DNA from: Flavobacteriales bacterium
GTDB lineage: Bacteria > Bacteroidota > Bacteroidia > Flavobacteriales_E > Vicingaceae
Assembly: GCA_013359255.1 (NCBI GenBank)
Contig: JABWCF010000016.1
Span: forward strand, 1-64,000
Direction: 5' to 3'
DNA: 64,000 bases
Under the pieces are notes generated by a model. That model was not told the origin of the DNA. It made no database searches and was given only the letters and a program-made list of their open reading frames with translations. The position numbers were made by a program, and so were the translations under genes. How positions within the stretch are numbered: position 1 is the first letter of the stretch; each line of letters begins with the position of its first letter. Positions 26,987 to 38,900 of this stretch are shown here, one piece after another.

Positions 26987-27026
26987 AAAAAAATGAAAAA
27001 AACAAAAAAGTTTTTTTCATTTTTTT
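26987..27026 (+). terminator. Perfect hairpin terminator after hpf
   Basis: A 17-bp perfect stem (26987-27003 / 27010-27026) has a 6-A loop; its right arm is T-rich. The right arm runs into the -33 element of the tRNA promoter (27024-27027), so termination and new initiation are packed back to back. Confidence 0.75.
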
Positions 27027-27054
27027 GAAACGTATTTATTTTTTACTACATTTG
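27024..27054 (+). promoter_or_regulatory. Promoter of the tRNA-tuf operon
   Basis: TTTG (27024-27027), 19 nt, TACATTTG (27047-27054): an exact match to the TTTG/TAnnTTTG consensus. Transcription would begin near 27061, 34 nt before the first tRNA. Confidence 0.75.
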
Positions 27055-27094
27055 CAGTCCTTAAAAAAAAGGGGTAGTAGTAAATACGTTCTTT

Positions 27095-27168
27095 GCCGGT
27101 GTAGCTCAGTTGGCCAGAGCAGCTGATTTGTAATCAGCTGGTCGGGGGTTCGAATCCCTCCACCGGCT
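27095..27168 (+). tRNA. tRNA-Thr (anticodon TGT)
   Basis: A cloverleaf is visible: acceptor GCCGGTG / CACCGGC, D arm with AGCTCAG, anticodon stem GCTGA / TCAGC with loop TTTGTAA (anticodon TGT), and T arm with GGTTCGAATCC. CCA is not encoded. It is the first of four tRNAs before tuf. Confidence 0.95.
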
Positions 27169-27192
27169 CTGGGCAGAAGATTTAGAAAAGTA

Positions 27193-27275
27193 GGGGAGTT
27201 ACCAGAGTGGCCAAATGGGGCAGACTGTAAATCTGCTGGTTTATACCTTCGGTGGTTCGAATCCATCACTCCCCA
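27193..27275 (+). tRNA. tRNA-Tyr (anticodon GTA)
   Basis: An 83-nt class II tRNA with a long variable arm. Acceptor GGGGAGT / ACTCCCC, anticodon stem CAGA / TCTG with loop CTGTAAA (anticodon GTA), and T arm GGTTCGAATCC. Confidence 0.95.
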
Positions 27276-27356
27276 CAAATTGTTTTGAAGCGTACATTGA
27301 AAGAAAAACGTTCTTTAAAAGTTGAGAAAAATAAAGTAACCAAATACAAAAAAAAT

Positions 27357-27429
27357 GCGGAGGTAGCTCAGTTGGTAGAGCATCAGCCTTCCAAGCTGAG
27401 GGTCGCGAGTTCGAATCTCGTTCTCCGCT
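27357..27429 (+). tRNA. tRNA-Gly (anticodon TCC)
   Basis: Acceptor GCGGAGG / TCTCCGC (one G-T pair), anticodon stem TCAGC / GCTGA with loop CTTCCAA (anticodon TCC), and T arm with GTTCGAATC. Confidence 0.95.
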
Positions 27430-27490
27430 CTAAATTGTAATAAGCAGGGTAGCTTTTATGCTAAAAATAAAACACTGCTCGCTGCTTCAT

Positions 27491-27562
<72 letters not shown>

Positions 27563-27625
27563 CTAAAGAATAAAAATGAAATATAAGTTAAACCAAATAA
27601 TAAACAATAAAAAACAATAAAACTC

Positions 27626-28813
27626 ATGGCTAAGGAAACATTCGACCGTTCTAAACCGCACGTTAATATCGGAACTATTGGTCACGTAGACCACGGTAAA
27701 ACTACATTAACCGCTGCTATTACCACTGTTCTTGCAAAGCAAGGATTTGCAGAAGTTAGAGACTTTTCTTCTATCGACAACGCTCCGGAAGAAAAAGAGA
27801 GAGGTATTACCATTAATACATCGCATGTAGAGTATCAAACAAAAAATCGCCACTACGCTCACGTAGATTGCCCTGGCCATGCTGACTATGTTAAAAACAT
27901 GGTAACAGGTGCCGCCCAAATGGACGGAGCTATTTTAGTTGTAGCCGCTACCGATGGTCCAATGCCACAAACAAGAGAACATATTCTTTTGGCTCGTCAG
28001 GTTGGTGTGCCTCGCATCGTTGTGTTTATGAACAAAGTTGACATGGTAGATGATGCTGAGCTTCTAGACCTTGTAGAAATGGAAATAAGAGAACTTTTGA
28101 ATTTTTATGAATTCCCTGGTGATGAAACCCCTATTATTAGAGGCTCTGCCTTAGGTGCATTAAATGGAGACGATAAATGGGTTAAAACAGTTGAAGAATT
28201 AATGGATGCTGTTGATTCTTTTATTCCCGTACCTCCCAGAGATGTAGATAAAGCTTTCTTAATGCCCGTAGAAGACGTGTTTACCATTACAGGTCGTGGT
28301 ACTGTAGCCACAGGTCGTATTGAAACAGGTGTTATCAACGTAGGCGAAGAAATTGAAATTATTGGGATGAGAGATGAGAATATGAAATCTACAGTTACAG
28401 GTGTAGAAATGTTCAGAAAACTACTCGATAGAGGAGAGGCTGGAGATAACGTAGGTTTACTATTACGCGGTGTTGAAAAGAAAGATATTTGGAGAGGAAT
28501 GGTTCTTGCTAAACCAGGTTCTATCACACCTCATACCGAATTTAAGGCCGAAATCTATGTATTGAAAAAAGAAGAAGGTGGTCGTCATACTCCGTTTCAC
28601 GATAAATACCGCCCACAATTTTACCTACGTACAACAGACGTAACTGGCGAAATATACTTGGGAGAAGGCCGAGAAATGATTATGCCCGGAGATAATGTAA
28701 CCATTACAGTAAAATTAATTGTGCCGGTGGCAATCAACAAAGGACTTCGTTTTGCTATAAGAGAAGGAGGAAGAACAGTTGGAGCAGGCCAGGTTATTGA
28801 AATTATTAAATAA
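27626..28813 (+). CDS. tuf: Elongation factor Tu
   Basis: 395 aa. GTPase motifs are GHVDHGKTT at residues 19-27, [12 protein letters not shown] (switch I), [12 protein letters not shown] and NKVDMVDD, followed by the two beta-barrel domains ending [16 protein letters not shown]-Tu carries aminoacyl-tRNA to the ribosome. It is transcribed together with the tRNAs before it and probably with tRNA-Trp behind it; no separate promoter was seen. No SD precedes the ATG. A hairpin follows the stop. Confidence 0.98.
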   Translation: MAKETFDRSKPHVNIGTIGHVDHGKTTLTAAITTVLAKQGFAEVRDFSSIDNAPEEKERGITINTSHVEYQTKNRHYAHVDCPGHADYVKNMVTGAAQMDGAILVVAATDGPMPQTREHILLARQVGVPRIVVFMNKVDMVDDAELLDLVEMEIRELLNFYEFPGDETPIIRGSALGALNGDDKWVKTVEELMDAVDSFIPVPPRDVDKAFLMPVEDVFTITGRGTVATGRIETGVINVGEEIEIIGMRDENMKSTVTGVEMFRKLLDRGEAGDNVGLLLRGVEKKDIWRGMVLAKPGSITPHTEFKAEIYVLKKEEGGRHTPFHDKYRPQFYLRTTDVTGEIYLGEGREMIMPGDNVTITVKLIVPVAINKGLRFAIREGGRTVGAGQVIEIIK

Positions 28814-28835
28814 GAAAGACAAATAATAAGCTAAA

Positions 28836-28863
28836 AAAGGTGTTCCGTTTTCGGAATGCCTTT
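28836..28863 (+). terminator. Hairpin after tuf (weak terminator or processing site)
   Basis: A 12-bp stem (28836-28847 / 28852-28863, two wobble pairs) has a TTTT loop. There is no proper T run behind it, so partial termination or a processing point before tRNA-Trp is more likely than a full stop. Confidence 0.5.
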
Positions 28864-28888
28864 CTTGGCATAAAAAACAAACAACATT

Positions 28889-28959
28889 ACGGGCATAGTT
28901 CAATGGTAGAATAGCGGTCTCCAAAACCGTTGATCTTGGTTCGAATCCAGGTGCCCGTG
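28889..28959 (+). tRNA. tRNA-Trp (anticodon CCA)
   Basis: Acceptor ACGGGCA / TGCCCGT, anticodon stem GCGGT / ACCGT with loop CTCCAAA (anticodon CCA), and T arm GGTTCGAATCC. The position between tuf and secE is common in bacteria. Confidence 0.95.
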
Positions 28960-28988
28960 CAGGAGACCCAAATTTAAAAAACAAACGA

Positions 28989-29180
28989 ATGTCAAAAATT
29001 AGGGCATATATAGACGAGTCAGTAGATGAACTTCTGAATAAGGTATCATGGCCCACATGGAGTGAATTGCAAAGTAGTTCGCTAATTGTGTTGGTTGCAT
29101 CGGTTATTATTGCACTTATTGTTTTTGTGATGGATTCTTCTTTTAACAAGCTAATGGAATTCATTTACAGCATATTTTAA
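28989..29180 (+). CDS. secE: Preprotein translocase subunit SecE
   Basis: 63 aa with one C-terminal membrane helix (about residues 33-52, IVLVASVIIALIVFVMDSSF) behind an amphipathic segment containing KVSWPTWSEL, the conserved SecE motif. It clamps the SecY channel. This is the short single-helix form usual outside Enterobacteria. It is followed by nusG after 14 nt. Confidence 0.94.
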   Translation: MSKIRAYIDESVDELLNKVSWPTWSELQSSSLIVLVASVIIALIVFVMDSSFNKLMEFIYSIF

Positions 29181-29194
29181 TTGAAGTAATTATT

Positions 29195-29746
29195 ATGGCG
29201 GCAGAATCAAAAAAGTGGTACGTAGTTCGAAGCATTAGCGGAAAAGAAAGAAAAGTGAAAGAAGCTATTTTAGACGAAATTGCTAGAAATGGCCTTTCTG
29301 AAAACCTTTCTCAAGTACTCATTCCAACCGAAAAGATTTACCAAATTCGGAATGGAAAAAAGGTAAGTAAAGAAAGAAGTTTTTTTCCGGGATACGTTCT
29401 TATAGAGGCAGAACTTACCGGAGAAGTGCCACATATTATTAAAAATATAAATGGTGTTATAGGGTTTTTAGGTGCCGAAAAAGGAGGAGTTCCGCTTCCA
29501 CTCCGCCAATCAGAAGTTAACCGGATACTTGGAAAAGTAGATGAGTTAGCCGATACCGAGGCCGAACTCAATATACCGTTTATTATAGGTGAGTCAATAA
29601 AGGTAATCGATGGACCTTTCAACGGTTTTACCGGAACTATCGAAAATATTAATGAAGAAAAGAAAAAACTTGAAGTAATGGTTAAAATCTTCGGACGAAA
29701 ACAACCCTTGGAACTTAGCTATTTGCAAGTAGAAAAAGAATCTTAA
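29195..29746 (+). CDS. nusG: Transcription antitermination factor NusG
   Basis: 183 aa. The NGN domain has [33 protein letters not shown] and [14 protein letters not shown]. The C-terminal KOW domain has [20 protein letters not shown]. NusG binds RNA polymerase and couples it to the ribosome or Rho. It lies in the conserved secE-nusG-rplK order. Hairpins downstream in the same operon (before rpoB and before rpoC) would be natural places for its action. Confidence 0.96.
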   Translation: MAAESKKWYVVRSISGKERKVKEAILDEIARNGLSENLSQVLIPTEKIYQIRNGKKVSKERSFFPGYVLIEAELTGEVPHIIKNINGVIGFLGAEKGGVPLPLRQSEVNRILGKVDELADTEAELNIPFIIGESIKVIDGPFNGFTGTIENINEEKKKLEVMVKIFGRKQPLELSYLQVEKES

Positions 29747-29759
29747 AAAAAATAAACGT

Positions 29760-30197
29760 ATGGCAAAAGAAATAACTGGAATGATTAAATTGCAAATCAA
29801 AGGAGGAGCCGCTAATCCATCTCCACCCGTAGGACCTGCTTTAGGTTCTAAAGGGGTAAATATAATGGAGTTTTGCAAGCAATTTAATGCCAGAACACAA
29901 GATAAACCAGGAAAAATACTACCCGTAGTAATTACGGTTTATGCCGATAAATCATTCGATTTTATTGTAAAAACCCCACCCGTAGCAGTACAGCTAAAAG
30001 ATGCGGCAAAACTAAAATCAGGATCGGCAGAACCAAACAGAAAAAAAGTAGCTAGCGTTTCTTGGGAAGACGTAAAAAGAATTGCTGAAGATAAAATGCC
30101 CGATTTAAATTGCTTTAAAATAGAATCGGCAATGAGTATGGTTGCAGGAACAGCTCGCAGCATGGGAATTACCGTGAAAGGTGATGCTCCATTTTAA
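29760..30197 (+). CDS. rplK: Large ribosomal subunit protein uL11
   Basis: 145 aa. Family motifs are [20 protein letters not shown] near the N-terminus (the Pro-rich linker region), [16 protein letters not shown], and the C-terminal rRNA-binding [15 protein letters not shown]. It forms the GTPase-associated centre with the L10/L7-L12 stalk encoded two genes later. Spacing to rplA is 21 nt. Confidence 0.97.
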   Translation: MAKEITGMIKLQIKGGAANPSPPVGPALGSKGVNIMEFCKQFNARTQDKPGKILPVVITVYADKSFDFIVKTPPVAVQLKDAAKLKSGSAEPNRKKVASVSWEDVKRIAEDKMPDLNCFKIESAMSMVAGTARSMGITVKGDAPF

Positions 30198-30218
30198 ATG
30201 TAAAAAGAAGTAAGAATT

Positions 30219-30911
30219 ATGGCCACATTAACAAAAAACAAAAAAGCAGCATTAGGAAAATATAATCCTGATAATGTGTATTCTATAGAAGACGCATCAA
30301 AAATTGTGAAACAAATTACCTTTACAAAATTTGACGCCTCTGTAGACTTAGATATTCGTTTAGGTATTGACCCTAGAAAAGCAAACCAAATGGTAAGAGG
30401 AACGGTAGCTTTGCCACATGGAATAGGTAAAACAGTTCGTGTGTTAGCATTAGTTTCGCCCGATAAAGAAGCGGAGGCTAAGGCTGCAGGAGCAGATTAC
30501 GTAGGATTAGATGAGTATGTAGAAAAAATTAAAGGCGGATGGACAGATATTGACGTAATTATTACCATGCCCAGTGTAATGGGCAAGGTGGGTGCTTTAG
30601 GTAAAGTATTAGGTCCAAGAGGATTAATGCCAAATCCCAAATCAGGTACCGTTACCCTTGAAGTAGGTAAAGCAGTTACCGATGTAAAAGCTGGTAAAAT
30701 AGATTTTAAAGTAGATAAAACCGGAATTGTACATGCTAGCATTGGTCGAGTATCATTTGATGCAGAAAAAATCGCAGATAATGCAAAAGAACTGCTTCAA
30801 ACCATTGTAAAATTAAAACCCACATCGGCAAAAGGTACATATGTAAAGAGTGTTACGCTTTCCAGTACTATGAGTCCAGGTGTAATAGTTGATGTGAAAA
30901 ACATGAACTAG
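30219..30911 (+). CDS. rplA: Large ribosomal subunit protein uL1
   Basis: 230 aa. It has [35 protein letters not shown] (the signature loop) and the final [17 protein letters not shown]1 forms the mobile stalk at the E site and in many bacteria represses its own rplK-rplA mRNA; I could not identify the target fold here. Confidence 0.97.
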   Translation: MATLTKNKKAALGKYNPDNVYSIEDASKIVKQITFTKFDASVDLDIRLGIDPRKANQMVRGTVALPHGIGKTVRVLALVSPDKEAEAKAAGADYVGLDEYVEKIKGGWTDIDVIITMPSVMGKVGALGKVLGPRGLMPNPKSGTVTLEVGKAVTDVKAGKIDFKVDKTGIVHASIGRVSFDAEKIADNAKELLQTIVKLKPTSAKGTYVKSVTLSSTMSPGVIVDVKNMN

Positions 30912-30962
30912 TTAAATCATAATGCTTCCAGAAAAAAGTAAATTAAATTTAAAAAACAAAAA

Positions 30963-31484
30963 ATGAACAGGGAACAAAAGAATACCGCAATAGCCCTGCT
31001 AACAGAAAAGCTCAATAGTAATAATGTACTTTACATTGCAGATATTTCCGCGTTAGATGCTGAAAAAACAAGTTCTTTAAGAAGAATGTGTAACAGCAAA
31101 AACGTGAAATTACACATGGTAAAGAATACATTGCTTAAAAAAGCTATGGAGCAAGCAAACGGAAATTACGAAGGCCTTTACGATGTGTTAAAAGGAAATA
31201 GTTCAATTCTGTTTGCCGAAGTGGGAAATGCCCCCGGAAAAATCATTAAAGAATTTCGAAAGAAAAACGACAAACCGGTTCTAAAAGGAGCATATATTGA
31301 TGAAGCTGTTTTTATTGGTGATAACCAATTGGAAACACTAGCCAACTTAAAATCTCGCGAAGAACTTATTGGCGATATTGTTATGTTGCTTCAATCTCCT
31401 GCAAAAAATGTTATTTCAGGTTTATTATCAGGAAAAAACAAAATTGCCGGTTTAGTGAAAACATTACAAGACCGAGCAAACTAA
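30963..31484 (+). CDS. rplJ: Large ribosomal subunit protein uL10
   Basis: 173 aa. The N-terminal rRNA-binding domain includes LYIADISALDAEKTSSLRRM and MVKNTLLKKAMEQ. The C-terminal helix, which docks L7/L12 dimers, ends the protein. It starts 51 nt after rplA. The upstream leader is AT-rich and I cannot define the L10 autoregulatory fold seen in other bacteria. Confidence 0.96.
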   Translation: MNREQKNTAIALLTEKLNSNNVLYIADISALDAEKTSSLRRMCNSKNVKLHMVKNTLLKKAMEQANGNYEGLYDVLKGNSSILFAEVGNAPGKIIKEFRKKNDKPVLKGAYIDEAVFIGDNQLETLANLKSREELIGDIVMLLQSPAKNVISGLLSGKNKIAGLVKTLQDRAN

Positions 31485-31530
31485 AAACAACAATTAAAAA
31501 TTAATAATTAACCAATTAAAATTAAATACA

Positions 31531-31905
31531 ATGGCAGACGTAAAAGCTCTAGCAGAACAGTTAGTAAACCTAACTGTAAAAGAAGTAAACGATTTAGCAG
31601 ATATCTTAAAATCTGAATATGGTATTGAACCAGCCGCAGCCGCAGTTGCAGTAGCAGCTCCGTCAGGTGGTGGTGGCGAAGTGGCTGAAGTAAAAACATC
31701 TTTCGATGTAATACTTAAAAGTGGCGGTGCTCAAAAATTAGGCGTTGTTAAAATCGTAAAAGATCTTACCGGTCTTGGTTTAAAAGAAGCAAAAGATTTA
31801 GTTGACGGAGCACCAAAACCAATAAAAGAAGGTGTTTCGAAAGAAGAATCAGAATCAATTAAAAAACAATTAGAAGAAGCCGGAGCTGAGGTTGAAGTTA
31901 AGTAA
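31531..31905 (+). CDS. rplL: Large ribosomal subunit protein bL12
   Basis: 124 aa: an N-terminal dimerisation domain ([20 protein letters not shown]), an Ala-rich hinge ([16 protein letters not shown]) and the globular C-terminal factor-binding domain with [20 protein letters not shown]. It is present in several copies on the ribosomal stalk. A hairpin attenuator follows, as is common between rplL and rpoB. Confidence 0.97.
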   Translation: MADVKALAEQLVNLTVKEVNDLADILKSEYGIEPAAAAVAVAAPSGGGGEVAEVKTSFDVILKSGGAQKLGVVKIVKDLTGLGLKEAKDLVDGAPKPIKEGVSKEESESIKKQLEEAGAEVEVK

Positions 31906-31931
31906 ACCAAATAACTCCCTTTTATACTAAA

Positions 31932-31970
31932 GGTTTAGGTCCTCAAGTCTGGAGGGACCTAAACCCTTTT
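31932..31970 (+). terminator. Attenuator hairpin between rplL and rpoB
   Basis: A perfect 11-bp stem, GGTTTAGGTCC (31932-31942) with GGACCTAAACC (31955-31965), and a short CTTTT tail. The weak tail fits partial termination that keeps ribosomal protein output above polymerase output. Confidence 0.7.
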
Positions 31971-32009
31971 GTTGTTATATTCGGACACCACTTTTAATAC
32001 CCTTTTGTA

Positions 32010-35000
32010 ATGAGCGCTTCGCTAGCCAAGAAAGACCAACGTATCAATTTTGCTACTGCAACCAAACAACTTGCTTACCCCGATTTCCTTGAAGTACAGT
32101 TACAATCTTTTAAAGATTTTTTTCAAATAGATACTACGCATGAAAACCGCACTGATGAAGGTTTATTCAAGGTGTTTAGTGAAAACTATCCGATTACCGA
32201 TGCCCGTAACCAATTTGTACTCGAATTTCTAGATTATTTTGTCGATCCTCCCCGTTATTCAATCAACGAATGTATAGAGCGTGGATTAACCTACTGCGTT
32301 CCATTAAAAGCGAAACTAAAATTATATTGTACAGACCCCGAACATGAAGATTTTGAAACCATCGTTCAGGATGTTTACTTAGGAACAATCCCCTATATGA
32401 CACCTAGAGGAACTTTTGTTATTAATGGTTCAGAAAGAGTCATTGTTTCTCAGTTGCACAGATCTCCAGGAGTGTTTTTTGGTCAAAGCCGCCACGCAAA
32501 TGGCACTAAATTATATTCTGCAAGAGTAATACCTTTTAAAGGTTCTTGGATAGAATTTGCCACCGATATTAATAACGTGATGTATGCGTACATCGACCGT
32601 AAAAAGAAACTTCCGGTTACAACACTCTTAAGAGCAATTGGTTTCGAGAGCGACAAAGATATTTTAGAAATTTTTAACCTTGCCGAAGAAGTAAAAGTAA
32701 GTAAGTCAGGTCTCAAAAAAGTAGTAGGTCGTAAACTTGCCGCAAGAGTTCTAAAAACATGGATAGAAGACTTTGTAGACGAAGATACCGGTGAAGTGGT
32801 TTCAATTGAAAGAAACGAAATTATTATAGATCGCGAAACCATTTTGGAAGATGAACACATTGACCAAATCGTTGATGCCAATATAAAAACCATACTTCTG
32901 CACAGAGAAGATATAAATTCCACAGATTTTGGAATTATATATAATACACTTCAAAAAGACCCCTCAAACTCTGAAAAAGAAGCCGTAGAGCATATTTACC
33001 GCCAGTTAAGAAATGCAGAACCACCAGACCAAGAAACAGCAAGAGGAATCATTGATAAGCTATTCTTCTCTGAACAACGTTATGACTTAGGAGAGGTAGG
33101 CAGATACAGAATAAATAAAAAACTTGGCTTAAGTACTCCACAAGAAACAAAAGTACTTACAAAAGATGATATCATTTGTATTATAAAGTACTTAATAGAA
33201 CTTATAAATTCTAAAGCAAACGTGGATGATATTGACCACCTAAGCAATAGAAGAGTACGCACGGTTGGAGAGCAACTTTATTCTCAATTTGGCGTAGGTT
33301 TAGCACGTATGGCTCGTACAATACGAGAGCGAATGAACGTAAGAGACAACGAGGTGTTTACACCGGCCGATTTAATTAATGCAAAAACACTTTCCTCTGT
33401 TATCAATTCGTTTTTTGGGACTAATCAGCTTTCTCAGTTCATGGACCAAACTAATCCGCTTTCCGAAATTACCCATAAAAGAAGAATGTCGGCATTAGGA
33501 CCAGGTGGATTATCTAGAGAAAGAGCAGGGTTTGAAGTCCGAGACGTTCATTATACACACTACGGAAGACTTTGCCCAATTGAAACACCTGAAGGACCAA
33601 ATATTGGACTTATTTCTTCTCTCTGCGTGTTTGCTAAGGTAAATCGTTTGGGATTTATAGAAACCCCTTACAGAATGGTAAATAAAGGCAAAGTAGATTT
33701 ATCAAGAAATGTTATTTACCTAAGTGCAGAAGAAGAAGATAACCAAACCATAGCACAAGCCAATGCCAAAATAGACGAAAAAGGCACTTTTTTAACCAAT
33801 AGAGTTAAAGCTAGGTATGAAGGAGATTTTCCCATCGTAGAGCCGGATAAGCTCACATTAATGGATGTTGCCCCAAATCAAATAGCTTCCATTGCCGCCT
33901 CATTAATTCCTTTTTTAGAACACGATGATGCAAACCGTGCTTTAATGGGGTCAAATATGCAACGTCAAGCGGTTCCGCTTCTTCGTCCGCAAGCTCCCGT
34001 TGTTGGCACAGGATTAGAAGAACAAATTGCCAAAGATTCTAGAGTATTACTAGAGGCAGAAACTGAAGGTGTTGTAGATTACGTTGACGGAAATAAAATT
34101 GTTATTAAATATAAAATGTCTGATGAAGATAAAATAGCAAGTTTTGATGGAGACGCTGTAACCTACGATATTGTTAAATTCAGGAAAACCAATCAAAATA
34201 CATGTGTTTCTCTAAGACCCATCGTGAAAAAAGGCGATAAAGTAGTAAAGGGGCAGATATTATGCGAAGGGTATGCCACCGAAAAAGGAGAATTAGCTTT
34301 AGGAAGAAACCTGAAAGTGGCTTTTATGCCATGGAAAGGATATAATTTTGAAGATGCTATTGTTATTTCAGAAAGAGTAGTGAGAGATGATATTTTTACA
34401 TCGCTACACATCGAAGAATTTTCAATAGACGTTCGCGATACTAAAAGAGGTTTAGAAGAACTTACTTCTGATATTCCTAATGTGAGCGAAGAGGCCACAA
34501 AAGATTTAGATGAAAACGGACTTATTAGAATTGGTGCAGAGGTAAAAGAAGGAGATATTTTAATAGGAAAAATCACCCCTAAAGGAGAATCAGACCCTAC
34601 ACCCGAAGAAAAACTTCTGAGAGCTATTTTTGGAGATAAAGCTGGCGATGTAAAAGACGCCTCGCTTAAAGTACCGCCATCAATTTACGGAGTAGTAATA
34701 GATAAAAAACTTTTTGCCAGAGCAGTAAAAGACCGTAAAGCAAAAGCCGAAGAAAAAGTTATTTTAGATAAGCTCGATGCCGAATTTAATAACGAAATGG
34801 CCGATCTTAAGAATACTCTAATCGAGAAACTGCTTAAATTGGTTGAAGGAAAAACCTGTCAGGGAGTTTATAATTACTACAAAGAAGAGATTATTTCTAA
34901 AGGAACAAAATTTAATGCCAAAGTTTTACAAAAAGTAGCCGATTATACTTCGGTTGATGGAAATAATTGGACAAACGAAGCAAACACAAACGAAACCATT

Positions 35001-35828
35001 AAAAAAATACTTTTTAATTATCGTAAAAAATCCAACCAAATTTTAGGAGTTTACAAGCGTAAAAAGTATGTGATTTCTATAGGAGATGAATTACCTGCCG
35101 GAATTATAAAATTAGCCAAAGTATATATTGCCCAAAAACGAAAATTAAAAGTGGGAGATAAAATGGCCGGAAGACATGGTAATAAAGGAATTGTTGCAAA
35201 AATAGTGCGAGATGAAGATATGCCATTTTTAGAAGATGGAACTCCCGTTGATATCGTTTTAAATCCTCTTGGGGTACCATCGCGTATGAACCTTGGCCAA
35301 ATTTACGAAACCGTTTTAGGCTGGGCAGGAATTAAATTAGGAGTGAAATTTTCTACTCCAATATTTGACGGAGCCTCTGTTGACCAAATCAATGAATGGA
35401 CAGATAAGGCCGGAGTGCCTCGCTACGGAAAAACATATCTTTATGATGGAGGAACAGGCGACCGTTTTCACCAACCAGCCACGGTAGGAGTAATCTACAT
35501 GATTAAGCTTGGCCACATGGTAGATGATAAAATGCATGCCCGTTCCATTGGACCGTACTCACTTATTACACAACAACCATTGGGAGGTAAAGCTCAGTTT
35601 GGTGGTCAGCGTTTTGGTGAAATGGAGGTTTGGGCTATCGAAGCATTTGGTGCAGCCAATATCTTACAAGAGATTTTAACCATTAAATCTGATGATGTAG
35701 TTGGCAGAGCAAAAGCTTACGAAGCCATAGTGAAAGGCGATAATATGCCTACTCCAGGCATACCCGAGTCGTTTAATGTATTATTGCATGAACTAAGAGG
35801 CTTAGCCCTAAATATTACTTTAGATTAA
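32010..35828 (+). CDS. rpoB: RNA polymerase beta subunit
   Basis: 1272 aa. N-terminal protrusion and lobe domains ([36 protein letters not shown]) are followed by the rifampicin-binding fork ([38 protein letters not shown]), [20 protein letters not shown]-type sequence and the hybrid-binding [15 protein letters not shown]. The C-terminus has [18 protein letters not shown]. The Ser, His and Arg residues of the rifampicin region look wild type, with Asn-Pro-Leu after QTN. Codons are typical for the window. A terminator-like hairpin separates it from rpoC. Confidence 0.98.
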   Translation: MSASLAKKDQRINFATATKQLAYPDFLEVQLQSFKDFFQIDTTHENRTDEGLFKVFSENYPITDARNQFVLEFLDYFVDPPRYSINECIERGLTYCVPLKAKLKLYCTDPEHEDFETIVQDVYLGTIPYMTPRGTFVINGSERVIVSQLHRSPGVFFGQSRHANGTKLYSARVIPFKGSWIEFATDINNVMYAYIDRKKKLPVTTLLRAIGFESDKDILEIFNLAEEVKVSKSGLKKVVGRKLAARVLKTWIEDFVDEDTGEVVSIERNEIIIDRETILEDEHIDQIVDANIKTILLHREDINSTDFGIIYNTLQKDPSNSEKEAVEHIYRQLRNAEPPDQETARGIIDKLFFSEQRYDLGEVGRYRINKKLGLSTPQETKVLTKDDIICIIKYLIELINSKANVDDIDHLSNRRVRTVGEQLYSQFGVGLARMARTIRERMNVRDNEVFTPADLINAKTLSSVINSFFGTNQLSQFMDQTNPLSEITHKRRMSALGPGGLSRERAGFEVRDVHYTHYGRLCPIETPEGPNIGLISSLCVFAKVNRLGFIETPYRMVNKGKVDLSRNVIYLSAEEEDNQTIAQANAKIDEKGTFLTNRVKARYEGDFPIVEPDKLTLMDVAPNQIASIAASLIPFLEHDDANRALMGSNMQRQAVPLLRPQAPVVGTGLEEQIAKDSRVLLEAETEGVVDYVDGNKIVIKYKMSDEDKIASFDGDAVTYDIVKFRKTNQNTCVSLRPIVKKGDKVVKGQILCEGYATEKGELALGRNLKVAFMPWKGYNFEDAIVISERVVRDDIFTSLHIEEFSIDVRDTKRGLEELTSDIPNVSEEATKDLDENGLIRIGAEVKEGDILIGKITPKGESDPTPEEKLLRAIFGDKAGDVKDASLKVPPSIYGVVIDKKLFARAVKDRKAKAEEKVILDKLDAEFNNEMADLKNTLIEKLLKLVEGKTCQGVYNYYKEEIISKGTKFNAKVLQKVADYTSVDGNNWTNEANTNETIKKILFNYRKKSNQILGVYKRKKYVISIGDELPAGIIKLAKVYIAQKRKLKVGDKMAGRHGNKGIVAKIVRDEDMPFLEDGTPVDIVLNPLGVPSRMNLGQIYETVLGWAGIKLGVKFSTPIFDGASVDQINEWTDKAGVPRYGKTYLYDGGTGDRFHQPATVGVIYMIKLGHMVDDKMHARSIGPYSLITQQPLGGKAQFGGQRFGEMEVWAIEAFGAANILQEILTIKSDDVVGRAKAYEAIVKGDNMPTPGIPESFNVLLHELRGLALNITLD

Positions 35829-35833
35829 CGATA

Positions 35834-35874
35834 CTTGTACACCTCTATTAAGAGGTGTACAAGATACTTTTTTT
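35834..35874 (+). terminator. Terminator-like hairpin between rpoB and rpoC
   Basis: A perfect 13-bp stem (35834-35846 / 35851-35863) has a 4-nt ATTA loop. Four nt later a run of seven T follows (35868-35874). It begins 6 nt after the rpoB stop. The two subunits are needed in equal amounts, so complete termination here is not expected; attenuation or mRNA stabilisation is more likely. Confidence 0.65.
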
Positions 35875-35903
35875 AACAATTAAATAAATAAAACTACTAT
35901 ACT

Positions 35904-38900
35904 ATGGCATTTAAGCGCGAATTAAAAGCAAAAAGCAATTTTTCGAAAATAACCATAAGTTTAGCTTCGCCCGAAATGATTTTAGAAAAATCGTTTGGTG
36001 AGGTTTTAAAACCGGAAACTATTAATTATCGCACCTACAAGCCCGAAAGAGATGGTTTGTTTTGTGAAAGAATTTTTGGACCCGTTAAAGATTGGGAATG
36101 TCATTGCGGTAAATATAAAAGAATTCGTTACAAAGGAATTGTTTGCGACCGTTGCGGTGTAGAGGTTACAGAAAAAAAAGTGCGAAGAGAAAGAATGGGA
36201 CATATAAATTTAGTGGTTCCAGTTGCACACATTTGGTATTTCCGATCTTTACCCAATAAAATTGGCTACCTATTAGGTTTGCCAACCAAAAGACTTGATG
36301 CTATTATCTACTACGAACGCTATGTGGTTATTCAAGCCGGTTTGGCCAAAAATAAAGAAGGTCAACCTATTAATTACCTTGACTTTTTAACTGAAGAAGA
36401 GTACTTAGACATTGTTGATGCTCTTCCCAAGGATAACCAATATTTAGATGATAATGACCCCAATAAGTTTATTGCTAAGATGGGGGCAGAATCATTATAT
36501 GAATTACTAAAACGATTAGATTTAGATTCCTTATCATACAATCTACGCCACCAAGCCAACACAGAAACATCGCAACAAAGAAAAAACGAAGCACTAAAAC
36601 GTTTGCAGGTAGTTGAATCATTCAGAAATTCTCAAAAAAATACAGATAACAGACCTGAATGGATGATTATAAAAGTAGTGCCCGTTATTCCACCAGAACT
36701 TCGCCCATTAGTTCCATTAGATGGGGGGCGATTTGCTACTTCCGATTTAAATGATTTGTACCGAAGAGTGATTATTAGAAACAATCGTTTAAAAAGACTC
36801 TTGGAAATAAAAGCTCCCGATGTAATTCTTCGAAACGAAAAAAGAATGTTACAAGAAGCGGTAGATTCGCTATTGGATAACTCCAGAAAATCGAGTGCCG
36901 TAAAAACAGAATCAAACAGAGCCTTAAAATCACTTTCTGATTCGTTAAAAGGAAAACAAGGCCGTTTTCGCCAAAATTTATTAGGAAAACGTGTTGACTA
37001 TTCTGGTCGCTCCGTTATTGTGGTAGGTCCCGATTTACAACTACATGAATGTGGCTTACCGAAAGACATGGCTGCCGAATTGTTTAAGCCGTTCATTATT
37101 CGTAAACTCATCGAAAGAGGAATTGTTAAAACCGTAAAATCAGCTAAAAAAATAGTAGATAAAAAAGATCCTGTAGTTTGGGATATTTTAGAAAATGTAA
37201 TGAAAGGACACCCTGTTTTATTAAACCGTGCTCCAACATTACACCGTTTAGGTATTCAGGCTTTTCAGCCAAGATTAATAGAAGGGAAAGCCATTCGTTT
37301 ACACCCATTGGTTTGTACCGCATTTAATGCCGACTTTGACGGTGACCAAATGGCCGTTCATGTTCCGCTTGGGCATGCTGCTATCTTAGAAGCACAAATT
37401 TTAATGTTAGCATCTCATAACATTTTAAATCCGGCTAATGGTTCTCCTATTACGGTTCCTTCGCAAGATATGGTGTTGGGTTTATATTACATCACTAAAG
37501 GTAAAAAGAGTACGCCTGAAGAACCTGTGAAAGGAGAAGGAAAAACGTTTTACTCTCCGGAAGAAGTAGTAATTGCATATAACGAAGGAAAATTAGATTT
37601 GCACGCTTGGATTAAAGTGCGTATTCGCTTAAAAGAGGCCGATACATACGTTCATAAAATTATTGAAACCACAACAGGCCGTGTAATTTTTAATAAGTGT
37701 GTTCCTGAAGAGGTAGGATACATCAATGATTTATTAACCAAAAAATCTTTACGCGATATTATTCATGATATTTTAAAGAAAACAAACAATGCTAAAACTG
37801 CTCGTTTCTTAGACGATATTAAAGCATTAGGTTATGATATGGCGTTTAAAGGAGGTCTTTCCTTTAATTTGTCTGATGTGGTTATTCCGGCAGAAAAAGA
37901 AAAACTTATAGATGCCGCTCTTGTTCAGGTAGAAGAGGTAATGTCGAACTATAACATGGGGTTCATTACAAACAACGAGAGATACAATCAAATCATCGAT
38001 ATCTGGACACACACCAATACCCGACTTACTAATATTTTGATGGACAGATTAAAGAACGATAAACAAGGCTTTAATTCCGTGTATATGATGTTCGATTCTG
38101 GTGCCAGAGGCTCTAAGGAGCAAATTCGCCAGCTTGCAGGTATGCGTGGTTTAATGGCCAAACCTCAAAAATCAGGAGCATCAGCTCAAGAAATTATAGA
38201 AAACCCTATTTTATCTAACTTTAAAGAAGGTTTATCAATATTAGAATATTTTATTTCCACCCACGGTGCACGTAAAGGATTAGCAGATACAGCCCTAAAA
38301 ACAGCCGATGCCGGTTATTTAACAAGAAGACTAGTAGATGTATCGCAAGATGTAATTGTAGGTGTCGAAGATTGTGGCACATTAAGAGGTATTATAATGA
38401 CCGCACTTGTAAACAACGATGAAATAGTAGAAAGTTTATCGGATAGAATTTTAGGAAGAGCTTCTGTTCACGATGTATATCATCCTCTAACAGGAGATTT
38501 AGTGGTAGCTTCCGGTGAAATAATAAACGAAGACATTGCTGCAGCCATAGAATCATCACCTATTGAAGAAGTAGAAATAAGATCTGTACTTACTTGCGAA
38601 GCAAAAAAAGGAGTTTGTGCAAAATGTTACGGACGTAGCCTAGCTACAGGAAAAATGGTTCAAAAAGGCGAAGCCGTTGGGGTTATTGCAGCCCAATCTA
38701 TTGGCGAGCCAGGCACCCAATTAACACTACGTACTTTTCACGTTGGTGGTACAGCTTCTAAAATTACATCAGAATCTAAAATAGAAGCCAGATACGAAGG
38801 GAAAATAGAGTTCGAAGAACTAAAAACAGTTGCTAAAGAAAGCAAAACCAAAGAAAAAGCCGAAATCGTAATTGGTCGTTCGGGTGAAATGAGAATTATT

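Noticed and set aside
28105-28527. 140-codon minus-strand frame inside tuf
   Set aside because: Antisense shadow of tuf.
30912-30962. Possible L10-type autoregulatory leader before rplJ
   Set aside because: The 51-nt gap is AT-rich and no stable fold or kink-turn could be recognised by eye.
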